Assembly (NCBI RefSeq): GCF_002761755.1
Contig: NZ_PEOG01000067.1
Span: 1-32,773, forward strand
Reading direction: 5' to 3'
Source: Roseateles chitinivorans
GTDB lineage: Bacteria; Pseudomonadota; Gammaproteobacteria; Burkholderiales; Burkholderiaceae_C
DNA: 32,773 bases
The notes beneath the pieces are model-generated. The model did no database searches and was not told the DNA's origin. It saw nothing but the letters and a program-made list of their open reading frames with translations. Below, piece by piece: positions 1-7,563 of this stretch (positions are counted from its first letter, which is position 1; each line of letters starts with the position of its first letter). The position numbers were made by a program, and so were the translations under genes.

Positions 1-96
1 GAGTGCGGCGGCTCCGGCCAAGGCGCAGCCGCGCGCCACGGCCTGGCGCCGGTCGGGGCGGGAGGGTGCCGGGGGATGTCCTGCTCTGATTGCCAT
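1..96 (-). CDS. N-terminus of an exported protein, Tat-like signal (partial)
   Basis: A leftward reading frame opens with ATG at 96-94 and runs without a stop to the window edge, giving 32 residues. The N-terminus has a polar segment, then D-R-R-Q-A-V-A-R-G, then a hydrophobic Ala/Leu/Gly stretch. This resembles a twin-arginine signal peptide, although the residue after RR-x is Ala rather than the favoured Phe. The body of the protein lies outside the window, so no function can be given. It diverges from apaG, with 110 bases between the two starts. Confidence 0.5.
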   Translation of the reverse strand, partial: MAIRAGHPPAPSRPDRRQAVARGCALAGAAAL

Positions 97-206
97 GACG
101 GAGGCGTCCGGGTCGCGCCGGTCGCGTGAGGGGTCCGTTCGAGCGGGGGGCTGCCACTGCTTTGTGCGGTAGGCAGCATAGCGGAGGCCGCCTCTAGAAT
201 CCGCCG

Positions 207-581
207 ATGGCACATCCGCATTTCCACTGCAGCGTGGCCGTCGAGCCGCTCGCCGACCAGACCTTCCCCGAGCGCAACGAATTCGCGTTCAGCTACACGA
301 TCACCATCGAGAACCGGGGCGACGTCACCGCCCAGCTGATCGGCCGCCACTGGACCATCGTCGATGCCAACGGCAAGGTCCAGGAGGTCCACGGGCTGGC
401 TGTCGTCGGCCATCAGCCGCTGCTGCAGCCGGGCGAGCGCTTCCAGTACAGCTCCTGGGCGCAGATCGCCACCCGCCACGGCACGATGGGCGGCCGCTTC
501 CTCTGCGTCACCGAGCATGCCGAGGTCTTCCACGCCGAGGTGCCCGAGTTCCTGCTGGCCGACTCCGGATCGCTGCATTGA
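207..581 (+). CDS. apaG: ApaG domain protein
   Basis: This 124-residue protein is recognisable as ApaG across its whole length: an N-terminal beta-rich segment with the F-x-Y-x-I-x-I-E-N pattern, R-x-W-x-I-x-D-x-x-G and the C-terminal G-x-M-x-G-x-F segment. ApaG is a small fibronectin-type beta-sandwich linked historically to Co2+/Mg2+ sensitivity; its biochemical role is not settled. The length is normal for the family. The start has no Shine-Dalgarno sequence, but a TAGAAT hexamer lies at 195-200, six bases before the ATG, so a leaderless transcript is possible (inference). The stop codon overlaps the next ATG by one base (TGATG), which suggests translational coupling to the membrane protein downstream. 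Confidence 0.93.
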   Translation: MAHPHFHCSVAVEPLADQTFPERNEFAFSYTITIENRGDVTAQLIGRHWTIVDANGKVQEVHGLAVVGHQPLLQPGERFQYSSWAQIATRHGTMGGRFLCVTEHAEVFHAEVPEFLLADSGSLH

Positions 582-2593
582 TGCTGCGACGTCAGGGCTG
601 GGACCTCACCGCGCTGCTCAACGCGGCGCATCCGCAGGCACCGCTGGCCGAGCGCAACCTCTGGCTGGTGCGATTGATCGAATGGCTGCGCCATGCGCCG
701 CTGAAGGACGAGCGGGCCGCCCCCGCCGAGGCGTCGGCCGCGCCGGTCGCGCCGTCCGCCCCGCTGCCGGTGCGCCGCCTGCGCTACCTGCTCCGGATGC
801 TGGAGCGCCATCCCGACCATGCCCGGGCCTTCGCCGAGGTGATCGCCAGCGTCTGGGCCGATGTGGACGCGATCGGCCTGTTCGCCGAGGTCGGTTTTGC
901 GCCGCGCATGGCGCTGTGGAACGAATTCCTGGGACGCCTGCGCCGCCGGCTGCTGCCGCTGAGCGCCGACACCCGGGAACTGGCCGAGCTGTTCGAGCTG
1001 CTCTTCCCGCATGAGCAGGACGAGCAGTGGATCAACGCCGTCGACGACGAACTGCTGGAACGCCTGGGCCTGCTCTTCGCCGGCGCGCCCGAGGGGGACT
1101 GGCGGGAGGAGATGCGGGCCGCGATCACGGTGCTGGTGAGCGCGGTGCGCTCGGCCGGCCTGTCCGGCGCGCTGCGCGTGCGGATGGATCCGCAGCGGCT
1201 GACCAGCCGGCCGTTCCGCAACCTGGCCACCGCCTGGGAGCAGGTCGAGCAGGCGCTGGTCGATCCGGACCATGCCGGACTGCCGGCCCGGCTGCAGTAC
1301 CTGCGCGGACTGCTGGACGAATGCCGGGCGGCGGTCCGCTCGGTGCCGGACCACCTGGAAGAGCACGGCGTGTCGGTGGACCTGATGTTCGGCGTCGAGC
1401 AGATGCAGGCACGGCTGCGCCGCGTCGAGGACCTGCTCGCGGTGCTGCTGGCCGAGCATCCGCAGCGCGAGCTGCTGCGGCTGGTGGCCGACCTGGTGGC
1501 GGTCGTGCATGACCGTCGCAGCATCCGCACCCTGTTCGCGCGGCATTACTCGCTGCTGGCGCGCAAGGTCGCCGAGCGCAGCGCGGAAACCGGCGAGCAC
1601 TACATCACCCGCAATCGCGAGGAATACGGCGACATGCTGCGCCGGGCCGGCGGCGGCGGGCTGGTGATCGCGGGCACCACCTTCATGAAGTTCGCGATCA
1701 TGGCGATCGGCCTGTCCGCTTTCTGGGGCGGCTTCTGGGCCGGCGTGAACTACGCGGTGAGCTTCGTGCTCATCCTGCTGCTGCACTGGACCGTCGCGAC
1801 CAAGCAGCCCGCGATGACCGCGCCGGCGCTGGCCGACAAGCTCCGCCACATCGACAGCGACGCCGGCCTGGCGGCCTTCGTGGACGAGGTCGCGCATCTC
1901 TTCCGCTCCCAGACGGCCGGCATCATCGGCAACCTCGCGCTCGCGGCGCCGATGGTGCTGGTGGTGCAGCTGGCGGCGTGGCTGAGCTTCGGCAAGCCGC
2001 TGGTCGGCACGCACGAGGCGGAGCATGTCCTGCATTCGCTCACCGTGCTGGGGCCGTCGCTGCTCTTCGCGGCCTTCACCGGGGTGCTGCTGTTCGCGTC
2101 CAGCCTGATCGCAGGCTGGGTCGAGAACTGGTTCGTCTTCCACCGGCTGGACAGCGCGATCGCCTGGAACCCGCGCATCGTCGCGACGCTGGGCGCGACC
2201 CGTGCCAAGCGCTGGTCGGGCTGGTGGCGGGAGAACATCTCGGGCCTGACCGCCAACATCAGCCTGGGCCTGATGCTGGGGCTGGTGCCGGCGCTGCTGG
2301 GATTCTTCGGACTGCCGATCGAGGTCAGGCATGTGACGCTGTCGACCGGGCAGCTGGCCGCGGCGGCCGGGGCGCTCGGGCTGGACGTGCTCCGGCACTG
2401 GCCCTTCTGGCTCTGCGTGATCAGCATCCTGGGCACCGGCGTGCTGAACGTGGGCGTCAGCTTCTTCCTGGCGTTCAAGGTGGCGCTGCGCTCGCGTGGG
2501 ATCCGGCTGGCCGACCGGAAGCGGGTGCGCGCGGCGATCTGGGCGCGCATGCGTCGTCAGCCGCTGAGCTTCCTGGTGCCGCCCAAGGGCTGA
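581..2593 (+). CDS. 'Site-specific recombinase' family polytopic membrane protein (PF10136-like)
   Basis: This 670-residue protein resembles the proteobacterial family named SpecificRecomb/Gcr. Residues 1-350 are a soluble helical Arg/Leu-rich region. The second half has about five or six hydrophobic segments, near residues 357-402, 444-470, 485-517, 557-582 and 605-636, ending in a basic tail. No serine- or tyrosine-recombinase catalytic motif is visible, and the topology is that of an inner-membrane protein, so the family name is probably misleading. I chose ATG 581 over the in-frame TTG at 578 because it overlaps the apaG stop as TGATG. The gene ends nine bases before the convergent small membrane protein gene. 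Its molecular function is unknown. Confidence 0.85.
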   Translation: MLRRQGWDLTALLNAAHPQAPLAERNLWLVRLIEWLRHAPLKDERAAPAEASAAPVAPSAPLPVRRLRYLLRMLERHPDHARAFAEVIASVWADVDAIGLFAEVGFAPRMALWNEFLGRLRRRLLPLSADTRELAELFELLFPHEQDEQWINAVDDELLERLGLLFAGAPEGDWREEMRAAITVLVSAVRSAGLSGALRVRMDPQRLTSRPFRNLATAWEQVEQALVDPDHAGLPARLQYLRGLLDECRAAVRSVPDHLEEHGVSVDLMFGVEQMQARLRRVEDLLAVLLAEHPQRELLRLVADLVAVVHDRRSIRTLFARHYSLLARKVAERSAETGEHYITRNREEYGDMLRRAGGGGLVIAGTTFMKFAIMAIGLSAFWGGFWAGVNYAVSFVLILLLHWTVATKQPAMTAPALADKLRHIDSDAGLAAFVDEVAHLFRSQTAGIIGNLALAAPMVLVVQLAAWLSFGKPLVGTHEAEHVLHSLTVLGPSLLFAAFTGVLLFASSLIAGWVENWFVFHRLDSAIAWNPRIVATLGATRAKRWSGWWRENISGLTANISLGLMLGLVPALLGFFGLPIEVRHVTLSTGQLAAAAGALGLDVLRHWPFWLCVISILGTGVLNVGVSFFLAFKVALRSRGIRLADRKRVRAAIWARMRRQPLSFLVPPKG

Positions 2594-2602
2594 GGGCGGC
2601 GG

Positions 2603-2722
2603 TCAGGCGGCGTCGCTGTCGTCGGGCCGCTCGCCGCCCTTGCGTCCGGAGAACATCGTCCACCAGACGATGAAGACGAGCAGCGCGAGCGCGCCGAGCG
2701 CCTCCAGCAAAATCACGCCCAT
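2603..2722 (-). CDS. Predicted 39-residue single-pass membrane protein
   Basis: A 40-codon frame fills the gap between the recombinase-family gene and mltA. Residues 2-23 form one hydrophobic helix (starting MGVILLEALGALALL, including V-W-W), followed by F-S-G-R-K-G-G and an acidic tail. This looks like a small inner-membrane protein with a cytoplasmic charged end. Its ATG (2722-2720) overlaps the divergent mltA ATG (2721-2723) in the tetramer CATG, so each gene's upstream signals lie inside the other. It is convergent with the preceding gene, with nine bases between stops. No Shine-Dalgarno sequence is evident. I believe similar short proteins occur in related genomes, but this is unverified and the function is unknown. 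Confidence 0.55.
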   Translation of the reverse strand: MGVILLEALGALALLVFIVWWTMFSGRKGGERPDDSDAA

Positions 2723-4004
2723 GATTCGTGGTCCGATCCGTTGCAGAACTCGCCGCTGGAGCGCGGCGCTGGCGATTCTAGGCGCGCTCTCCGGCTGCGC
2801 CGGCCCGCAGCACGCGGTGCGCGAGCCGGGATCTTCCCCGAAGGCCGCGACGGTCGCGAGCCCCACGGCGAGGCCCACGCCGGCACCCGCGGCGCGAGCG
2901 CCGGTCGACCCCGAGAAGCTGCTCAACGGCGAGGACGACAGCGCCGGGCGCCGCGTCCTGCAGCGCGAGCGCGCCCGCTGGGTGGCCGCCGACTGGCACG
3001 AACTGCCCGGCTGGGGCCAGGACCGCGCGCTGGAGTGGTGGCCCGCCCTGCTGCGGAGTTGCGAGAAGCCGATGCCGGGCTGGACGGCGCTCTGCACACA
3101 GGCGCGCAGCTTCCGGCCGGGCGCGGATCGCGACGCGACCGCGTGGCTGATGCGCATGCTGCAGCCCTACCGCGTCGAGTCGCCCGATGGGCAGCGCGAA
3201 GGCCTGGTGACCGGCTACTACGAGCCCGAGCTGGAGGCGAGGCGTCAGGCGCAGGGCGACTTCCGCGTGCCGCTGCTGGCACCGCCCCAGGACCTGGCGC
3301 AGCGCAAGCCTTACGACACCCGCCAGCAGATCGAGAGCAACGCGGCGCTGGCACGCCTCAGCCTGGCCTGGGTGCAGGACCCGCTGGATGCGCTGGTGAT
3401 GCAGATCCAGGGCAGCGGACGGCTGCGGGTGACCGAGCGCGACGGCACCAGCCGCTGGGTGCGCCTGTCCTTCGCCGGGCACAACGAGCAGCCCTACCGC
3501 TCGATGGGCCAGTGGCTGATCGCGCAAGGCGAGTTGCGGCCGACCGAAGCCTCGTGGCCGGGCATCAAGGACTGGGGCCGGCGCAATCCGCAGCGGCTCA
3601 GGGAGGCGATGTGGGCGAATCCCCGCTATGTCTTCTTCCGCGAGGAACCCTTGCCGGACCTGGCCGTCGGTCCGCGCGGCGGCCAGGGCGTGCCACTGAC
3701 GCCGGGGCGTTCGATCGCGGTGGACAAGACCAGCATCCCGTATGGGACGCCGGTGTGGCTGGACACGACGGAGCCGCTGTCGACCACGCCGCTGCGTCGG
3801 CTGGTGATGGCGCAGGACACCGGCGCCGCGATCGTCGGCGCGGTGCGGGCCGATTACTTCTGGGGCTGGGGCGAGCAGGCCGAGGCCCAGGCGGGCCGGA
3901 TGAAGCAGCCGCTGCGGCTGTGGGTGCTGTGGCCCCGAGAGGCCGGCGTGACCGCCGGAGCGGGCGGAGCGGCCGGAGCGGCCGGGACGGCGGTCGACCG
4001 CTGA
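2721..4004 (+). CDS. mltA: Membrane-bound lytic murein transglycosylase A
   Basis: This 427-residue predicted outer-membrane lipoprotein cleaves the MurNAc-GlcNAc bond of peptidoglycan, forming 1,6-anhydro-MurNAc ends. A lipoprotein signal is present: basic n-region, hydrophobic core and lipobox L-S-G-C, with Cys26. A Pro/Ala-rich linker follows to about residue 65. The MltA insert domain includes GYYEPE (165-170) and Q-I-Q-G-S-G-R (228-234). The C-terminal 3D domain runs from G-R-S-I-A-V-D-K, and D366 in A-Q-D-T-G matches the catalytic Asp of E. coli MltA (Asp308). The start at 2721 places the lipobox Cys at the usual distance; upstream TTG/ATG starts would give an improbably long n-region. 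The C-terminus is a low-complexity Gly/Ala tail. Confidence 0.94.
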   Translation: MIRGPIRCRTRRWSAALAILGALSGCAGPQHAVREPGSSPKAATVASPTARPTPAPAARAPVDPEKLLNGEDDSAGRRVLQRERARWVAADWHELPGWGQDRALEWWPALLRSCEKPMPGWTALCTQARSFRPGADRDATAWLMRMLQPYRVESPDGQREGLVTGYYEPELEARRQAQGDFRVPLLAPPQDLAQRKPYDTRQQIESNAALARLSLAWVQDPLDALVMQIQGSGRLRVTERDGTSRWVRLSFAGHNEQPYRSMGQWLIAQGELRPTEASWPGIKDWGRRNPQRLREAMWANPRYVFFREEPLPDLAVGPRGGQGVPLTPGRSIAVDKTSIPYGTPVWLDTTEPLSTTPLRRLVMAQDTGAAIVGAVRADYFWGWGEQAEAQAGRMKQPLRLWVLWPREAGVTAGAGGAAGAAGTAVDR

Positions 4005-4064
4005 GCCGGGCGGCTCAACGCCGGAGCGTGGGCCGCTCGATCACCCGGGGCATCCCCCGCCGCA

Positions 4065-4346
4065 TCACTCGGTGACCTGAACGCCCTTCCAGAACGCGAC
4101 GCGGTCCTTGATCTCGGCCGCGGCCTCGGACGGCTCCGGGTAATACCAGACGGCATCCGGGTTCATGTCGCCGTGGACCAGCAGGCTAAAGTAGTGCGCC
4201 TGCCCCTTCCAGGGACAGGTCGTGCGGTGGTTGCTGAAGGTGGTGAACTCGCGCTTCAGCGCGGATGCCGGGAAGTAATGGTTCCCCTCGACCACCACGG
4301 TGTCGTCGCTCTCGGCGATGACTTCGCCGTTCCAGATTGCCTTCAT
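4065..4346 (-). CDS. DUF427 domain protein
   Basis: This 93-residue protein matches DUF427 (PF04248) along its length: an opening M-K-A-I-W-N-G segment, V-V-V-E-G-N-H-Y-F-P, T-x-C-P-W-K-G-x-A-x-Y and the closing W-Y-Y-P-E-P segment with K-D-R-V-A-F. DUF427 proteins are small beta-rich cytosolic proteins of unknown function. The ATG is well supported by a GAGGAG Shine-Dalgarno sequence (complement of 4352-4357) five bases upstream. It diverges from the small gene to its right, whose probable start lies within 12 bases, so the promoter of each probably overlaps the other gene. Confidence 0.9.
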   Translation of the reverse strand: MKAIWNGEVIAESDDTVVVEGNHYFPASALKREFTTFSNHRTTCPWKGQAHYFSLLVHGDMNPDAVWYYPEPSEAAAEIKDRVAFWKGVQVTE

Positions 4347-4357
4347 TCCAACTCCTC

Positions 4358-4627
4358 GTGTTCAAACGCTATTTCGCCCACCGGGGCAAGGACATCTTCG
4401 TGACCGCCGGCTCCGTGCGCGACCTCGCGCCCGGCAGCTTCGGGATCTGCGCGATCGGCGGCGGTGCGGAGGGATGGTCGGTGGTCCACGTCGGGCCCGA
4501 CGGCGACGCCGCCGACCTGGGCGGCGAGTACTACTTTGCCACTGCCGAGGAGGCCCTCGCTTTCCTGCGCGAACTCATCGACCTGATGATCGACGGCGGC
4601 GAGCCGGAAGGCTTGCGGGGCGAGTAA
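4358..4627 (+). CDS. Small protein of unknown function
   Basis: I do not recognise this protein. The frame has strong third-position GC preference throughout, as in its neighbours, which supports real coding. From GTG 4358 it gives 89 residues. It starts M-F-K-R-Y-F-A-H-R-G-K-D-I-F, has a mixed alpha/beta composition, and contains G-G-E-Y-Y-F-A-T-A-E-E-A-L-A-F-L before an acidic C-terminal helix. It has no signal peptide or membrane segment. The start is uncertain: TTG 4337 is also in frame, and neither has a Shine-Dalgarno sequence. The stop lies just before the operator-like repeats upstream of fic, and whether it is cotranscribed with fic cannot be told. Confidence 0.6.
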   Translation: MFKRYFAHRGKDIFVTAGSVRDLAPGSFGICAIGGGAEGWSVVHVGPDGDAADLGGEYYFATAEEALAFLRELIDLMIDGGEPEGLRGE

Positions 4628-4637
4628 GCCCCGGACG

Positions 4638-4718
4638 TGAGGCGATTTCTTGACGGAATCGCCTCATCGGATGAGGCGATTCTGCCCAAATTTTCGGCAT
4701 CCCTCGATAATCGCCTCA
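4638..4718 (+). promoter_or_regulatory. Four-copy operator-like repeat upstream of fic
   Basis: The decamer TGAGGCGATT occurs four times in alternating orientation: forward at 4638-4647, reverse at 4657-4666, forward at 4672-4681 and reverse at 4709-4718. Copies two and three form a perfect palindrome with a five-base centre (4657-4681); copies one and two form one with a nine-base centre. A -10-like GATAAT (4706-4711) overlaps copy four, and a TTGACG lies at 4650-4655 between copies one and two. The arrangement is typical of autoregulated operators (inference). A natural candidate to bind it is the winged-helix domain of the Fic protein encoded 28 bases downstream. Confidence 0.65.
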
Positions 4719-4745
4719 TGTTCCGAGCCGATTGAGGGATGAATC

Positions 4746-5918
4746 ATGGCCTACGCGCTCTCGCTGATCTGGCAGGACCCGGCGTGGCCCCATCTCCATT
4801 TCGACCTCGATCCGGTAGCCGACGCGCTCGCGGCGGCTCGGCGCGCGCAGGGCGTGGTGGAAGGCAAGTTGGCCGCGATCGGCTTCGAGGACCGGGTGCC
4901 GCTCGAGGCGGCTGCCTGGAGCCAGAACGCGATCGCGACCGCCGCGATCGAAGGCGAGCGCTACGACCCGATTTCCGTGGGCTCATCCGTCGCGCGTCGT
5001 CTGGGCATGGCTGAAGGGCGAGGGCCTCATGTACCGCGCGACATTGAGGGGCTGCTCGACGTCATGGAAGACGCCGTGGGCCGCAGCGCCGACCCCCTGA
5101 CCCATGAGCGCCTTTGCGCCTGGCAGGCCTCGATGTTTCCGGACGGCTATTCCGGCCTGCGACGGATCACCGTCGGCGCGTATCGCAGCCACGAGGAACC
5201 GATGCAGATCGTGAGCGGGCCGCAGGGGCGGGAGAAGGTGCACTACGAAGCGCCCCCGTCGCGTCAGGTACCTGCGGAAATGGAACTGTTCCTGCGCTGG
5301 TTCAACGGCTCGCTCGGACGCGATCCGCTGGTGGTCGCTGCGCTGGCGCACCTCTGGTTCGAGAGCATCCATCCCTTCGAGGATGGCAACGGTCGCGTCG
5401 GTCGTTCCATCATCGACCTCGTGTTGGCCCGCGAGATGGGCTCCTCGAGCCGCGTGATCCGAATGTCCCAGCAGCTGTTGAAGGTCAGGGAGACCTACTA
5501 CGAGCAGCTGCAGGAGTCGCGCACGGTCGATGTGACGCGATGGGTGGTGTGGTTCCTCCAGCAGGTCTGCGCGTCCTGCGTCGACGCTGGCAAGGTGATC
5601 GATCAAACCCTGGCGAAATCGCGCTTCTGGACGCAGCATCGCGCCGCGGATCTGACGTCGCGTCAGCGCAAGGTGGTGAACCTGCTCCTGGACGCGGGCC
5701 CCGGCGGCTTCACCGGCGGCATGAGCACCCGCAAGTACGAGAGCATCGGCGCGACCTCCCGCGCCACCGCCTCGCGCGAACTGCAGCAGCTCGAGGAACT
5801 CGGCTTCCTGCGCCGTGTCGGCGCCGGCCGCTCGACCCGGTACTACGTCGCCATCGACGGCTGGGGCCCGGAGGCGGAGGGCGGCGCCGACAGCGCCGCC
5901 GATGGCCCCGCCGGTTGA
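4746..5918 (+). CDS. Fic family AMP-transferase with C-terminal winged helix
   Basis: This 390-residue enzyme is predicted to transfer AMP from ATP to a hydroxyl side chain of a target protein. The N-terminal DUF4172-type region begins W-Q-D-P-A-W-P. T65-A-A-I-E69-G70 matches the inhibitory [ST]xxxE[GN] motif, and its position before the Fic core makes this class II, with the glutamate blocking ATP gamma-phosphate placement. The catalytic loop HPFEDGNGRVGR (209-220) is intact, including the His and both glycines. Residues about 300-370 look like a winged helix-turn-helix (S-R-A-T-A-S-R-E-L-Q-Q-L-E-E-L). The ATG at 4746 follows GAGGGA with a six-base gap. The stop lies four bases from that of the convergent membrane-protein operon. 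The target is unknown. Confidence 0.92.
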   Translation: MAYALSLIWQDPAWPHLHFDLDPVADALAAARRAQGVVEGKLAAIGFEDRVPLEAAAWSQNAIATAAIEGERYDPISVGSSVARRLGMAEGRGPHVPRDIEGLLDVMEDAVGRSADPLTHERLCAWQASMFPDGYSGLRRITVGAYRSHEEPMQIVSGPQGREKVHYEAPPSRQVPAEMELFLRWFNGSLGRDPLVVAALAHLWFESIHPFEDGNGRVGRSIIDLVLAREMGSSSRVIRMSQQLLKVRETYYEQLQESRTVDVTRWVVWFLQQVCASCVDAGKVIDQTLAKSRFWTQHRAADLTSRQRKVVNLLLDAGPGGFTGGMSTRKYESIGATSRATASRELQQLEELGFLRRVGAGRSTRYYVAIDGWGPEAEGGADSAADGPAG

Positions 5919-5922
5919 TCGG

Positions 5923-7563
5923 TCACAGCGGCTTCAGGTCCTCGCCGACCACCCCCACCAGCAGGCCCTTGCCCTCGGGCGTCACCCGGAACTCGCCATA
6001 CCGGGCGGGCTCCCAGCGCTGGGCCTCGCCTTCGCGGAAGAACCAGGCATCGGACACGAAGGTCCAGCCGCCGCCCTTGGGCGTCAGCGTGAGCAGCTGG
6101 CTGCCTGGAGGCGGCGCCTCGCCGGGCCCGAGCAACCGCGGCGAGTGGGCGATCCCGCGCGCGTCGAGCAGCACCGCGACCCGCGGCCGCTCGCCCCAGA
6201 GCAGCGGCATCTCGCGGTCGAGCCGGCTGCGCCAGTCGATGCCCGGCAACTCGTAGCTCAGCCGCATGAAGTCGCCCTGCATCAGCGAACGCGGATCCAC
6301 CGGCGCCAGCTTGACGAACACCGGCCGGCCTTCGGCGATCAGCCGCTCGCGACCGGCGATCGAGAGGTTCACCAGCACGAGCACCAGCAGGCCCGCGCCG
6401 ATCAGGACCGCCGGCGCGCCACGCATCACCAGCACGGTGCGCGGCGCGCTCGCCGCCGGCGCCGGGTGCCCGGCCAGCCAGCGTGCCCAACCCGCCAACG
6501 CCACGCCGGCCACGACCAGCGCCAGCGACTTGTGCGCCAGGGGCAGGCGCCATTCGTAGTACAGCGCGCCGAGCGCCCACACGGCCTCCGCGCCGGCCAG
6601 CATCGCCAGGCGCCAGCGACGGGTCGAGACCATCAGCGCCAGCAGCAGCAGGATGCCGCCCAGCGCCGGCATCAGCGCGGCGAGCGCCGCCAGCACGACC
6701 AGCGGCGGCAGCAGGCGCATCGCGCCGACCGGGCGCCAGCGACGCAGCAGCCAGAGCGCACCCGCGAGCGTCAACAGCACCGACAGCCCCCGGCTCGCCC
6801 CGAGCAGCAGCCGATGGGAGGGCGTCAGCACATTCGCCACCTCTTGCGTGAAGACGCCGCCGCCCATCGGCCCGGCCGCGGCGAAGGACCAGCCGGCCGC
6901 GACCGCATGGATCGCCAGCACGCTGATCCACCAGCCGGCCAGCGCCGGCTCCAAGGCCGCCGCTACCCCGGCCGTGCGCGCCTCCCGCCCCAGGCGCCGT
7001 TGCAGCAGCATCAGCAACAGCCCCTCGGCCAGCAACAGCGCAGCCGCGGCGAGCGACAACCCGCCGCCGCGCTCATACCAGTCGCGCGGCGCGACGCCCT
7101 CCAGCGCCAGATGCCCCAGGAAGCCCGCAAGCACCGCCATGCCGACCCCCAGCAGCAGTCGCAACCATCCCTGTTTCAGCAGCGCGATCAACCCGGCGCC
7201 GACGAGCAGCCCGACCCAGGCCGCATCGGCGCGGGACAGATCGCGCACGAGCCCGTAGCCGAGGCAGGCCAGGCCGGTGGGCAGCAGCGGCACCGCGGCC
7301 TGCTCCAGGAACAGCGGCGTCGAACGCCCGCGCAGCAACACGACGGCCAGAGCGACCAGCGCGATCCCTTCGACATAGGGCATCGGCCCCTGGTCCCAGG
7401 CGCCGCCAAACAGCGTCGCGAACAGCAGCAGGAACGGCGGCACCGCCAGCCAGGCGCCCAGCGCGGTCAGCAGCACGACCGGCCAGGGTCGCGGCGTCTC
7501 CGTGTCGGCGGCCGGCGCCAGGCCCTCGACCCGTGCGCGTTCGATCCAGTCCTCGCCGCTCAT
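5923..7563 (-). CDS. DUF4401-GDYXXLXY fusion membrane protein
   Basis: This 546-residue protein joins two families that are usually separate neighbouring genes. Residues to about 370 form a polytopic DUF4401-like membrane region with many Leu/Ala-rich helices. One more membrane helix leads into a C-terminal extracytoplasmic-type domain carrying G-D-F-M-R-L-S-Y near residue 430, which matches the defining GDYXXLXY motif with Phe for the first Tyr. The closing domain is beta-rich. The ATG (7563-7561) overlaps the upstream DUF2157 stop as ATGA, so the two are translationally coupled. The role is unknown; these genes travel together in many proteobacteria and probably form a membrane assembly (inference). 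Confidence 0.82.
   Translation of the reverse strand: MSGEDWIERARVEGLAPAADTETPRPWPVVLLTALGAWLAVPPFLLLFATLFGGAWDQGPMPYVEGIALVALAVVLLRGRSTPLFLEQAAVPLLPTGLACLGYGLVRDLSRADAAWVGLLVGAGLIALLKQGWLRLLLGVGMAVLAGFLGHLALEGVAPRDWYERGGGLSLAAAALLLAEGLLLMLLQRRLGREARTAGVAAALEPALAGWWISVLAIHAVAAGWSFAAAGPMGGGVFTQEVANVLTPSHRLLLGASRGLSVLLTLAGALWLLRRWRPVGAMRLLPPLVVLAALAALMPALGGILLLLALMVSTRRWRLAMLAGAEAVWALGALYYEWRLPLAHKSLALVVAGVALAGWARWLAGHPAPAASAPRTVLVMRGAPAVLIGAGLLVLVLVNLSIAGRERLIAEGRPVFVKLAPVDPRSLMQGDFMRLSYELPGIDWRSRLDREMPLLWGERPRVAVLLDARGIAHSPRLLGPGEAPPPGSQLLTLTPKGGGWTFVSDAWFFREGEAQRWEPARYGEFRVTPEGKGLLVGVVGEDLKPL

Noticed and set aside
578..580. TTG as start of the recombinase-family gene
   Set aside because: The next codon is ATG and overlaps the apaG stop in TGATG, which is a more usual coupling start.
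413..2398. A 661-codon minus-strand frame opposite the recombinase-family gene
   Set aside because: It is antisense to a membrane protein; the Gln/His/Arg-rich product has no recognisable domain.
2640..2720. Longer N-terminus for MltA from TTG 2640 or ATG 2670
   Set aside because: It would put the lipobox Cys too far from the start and lie antisense to the small membrane protein gene.
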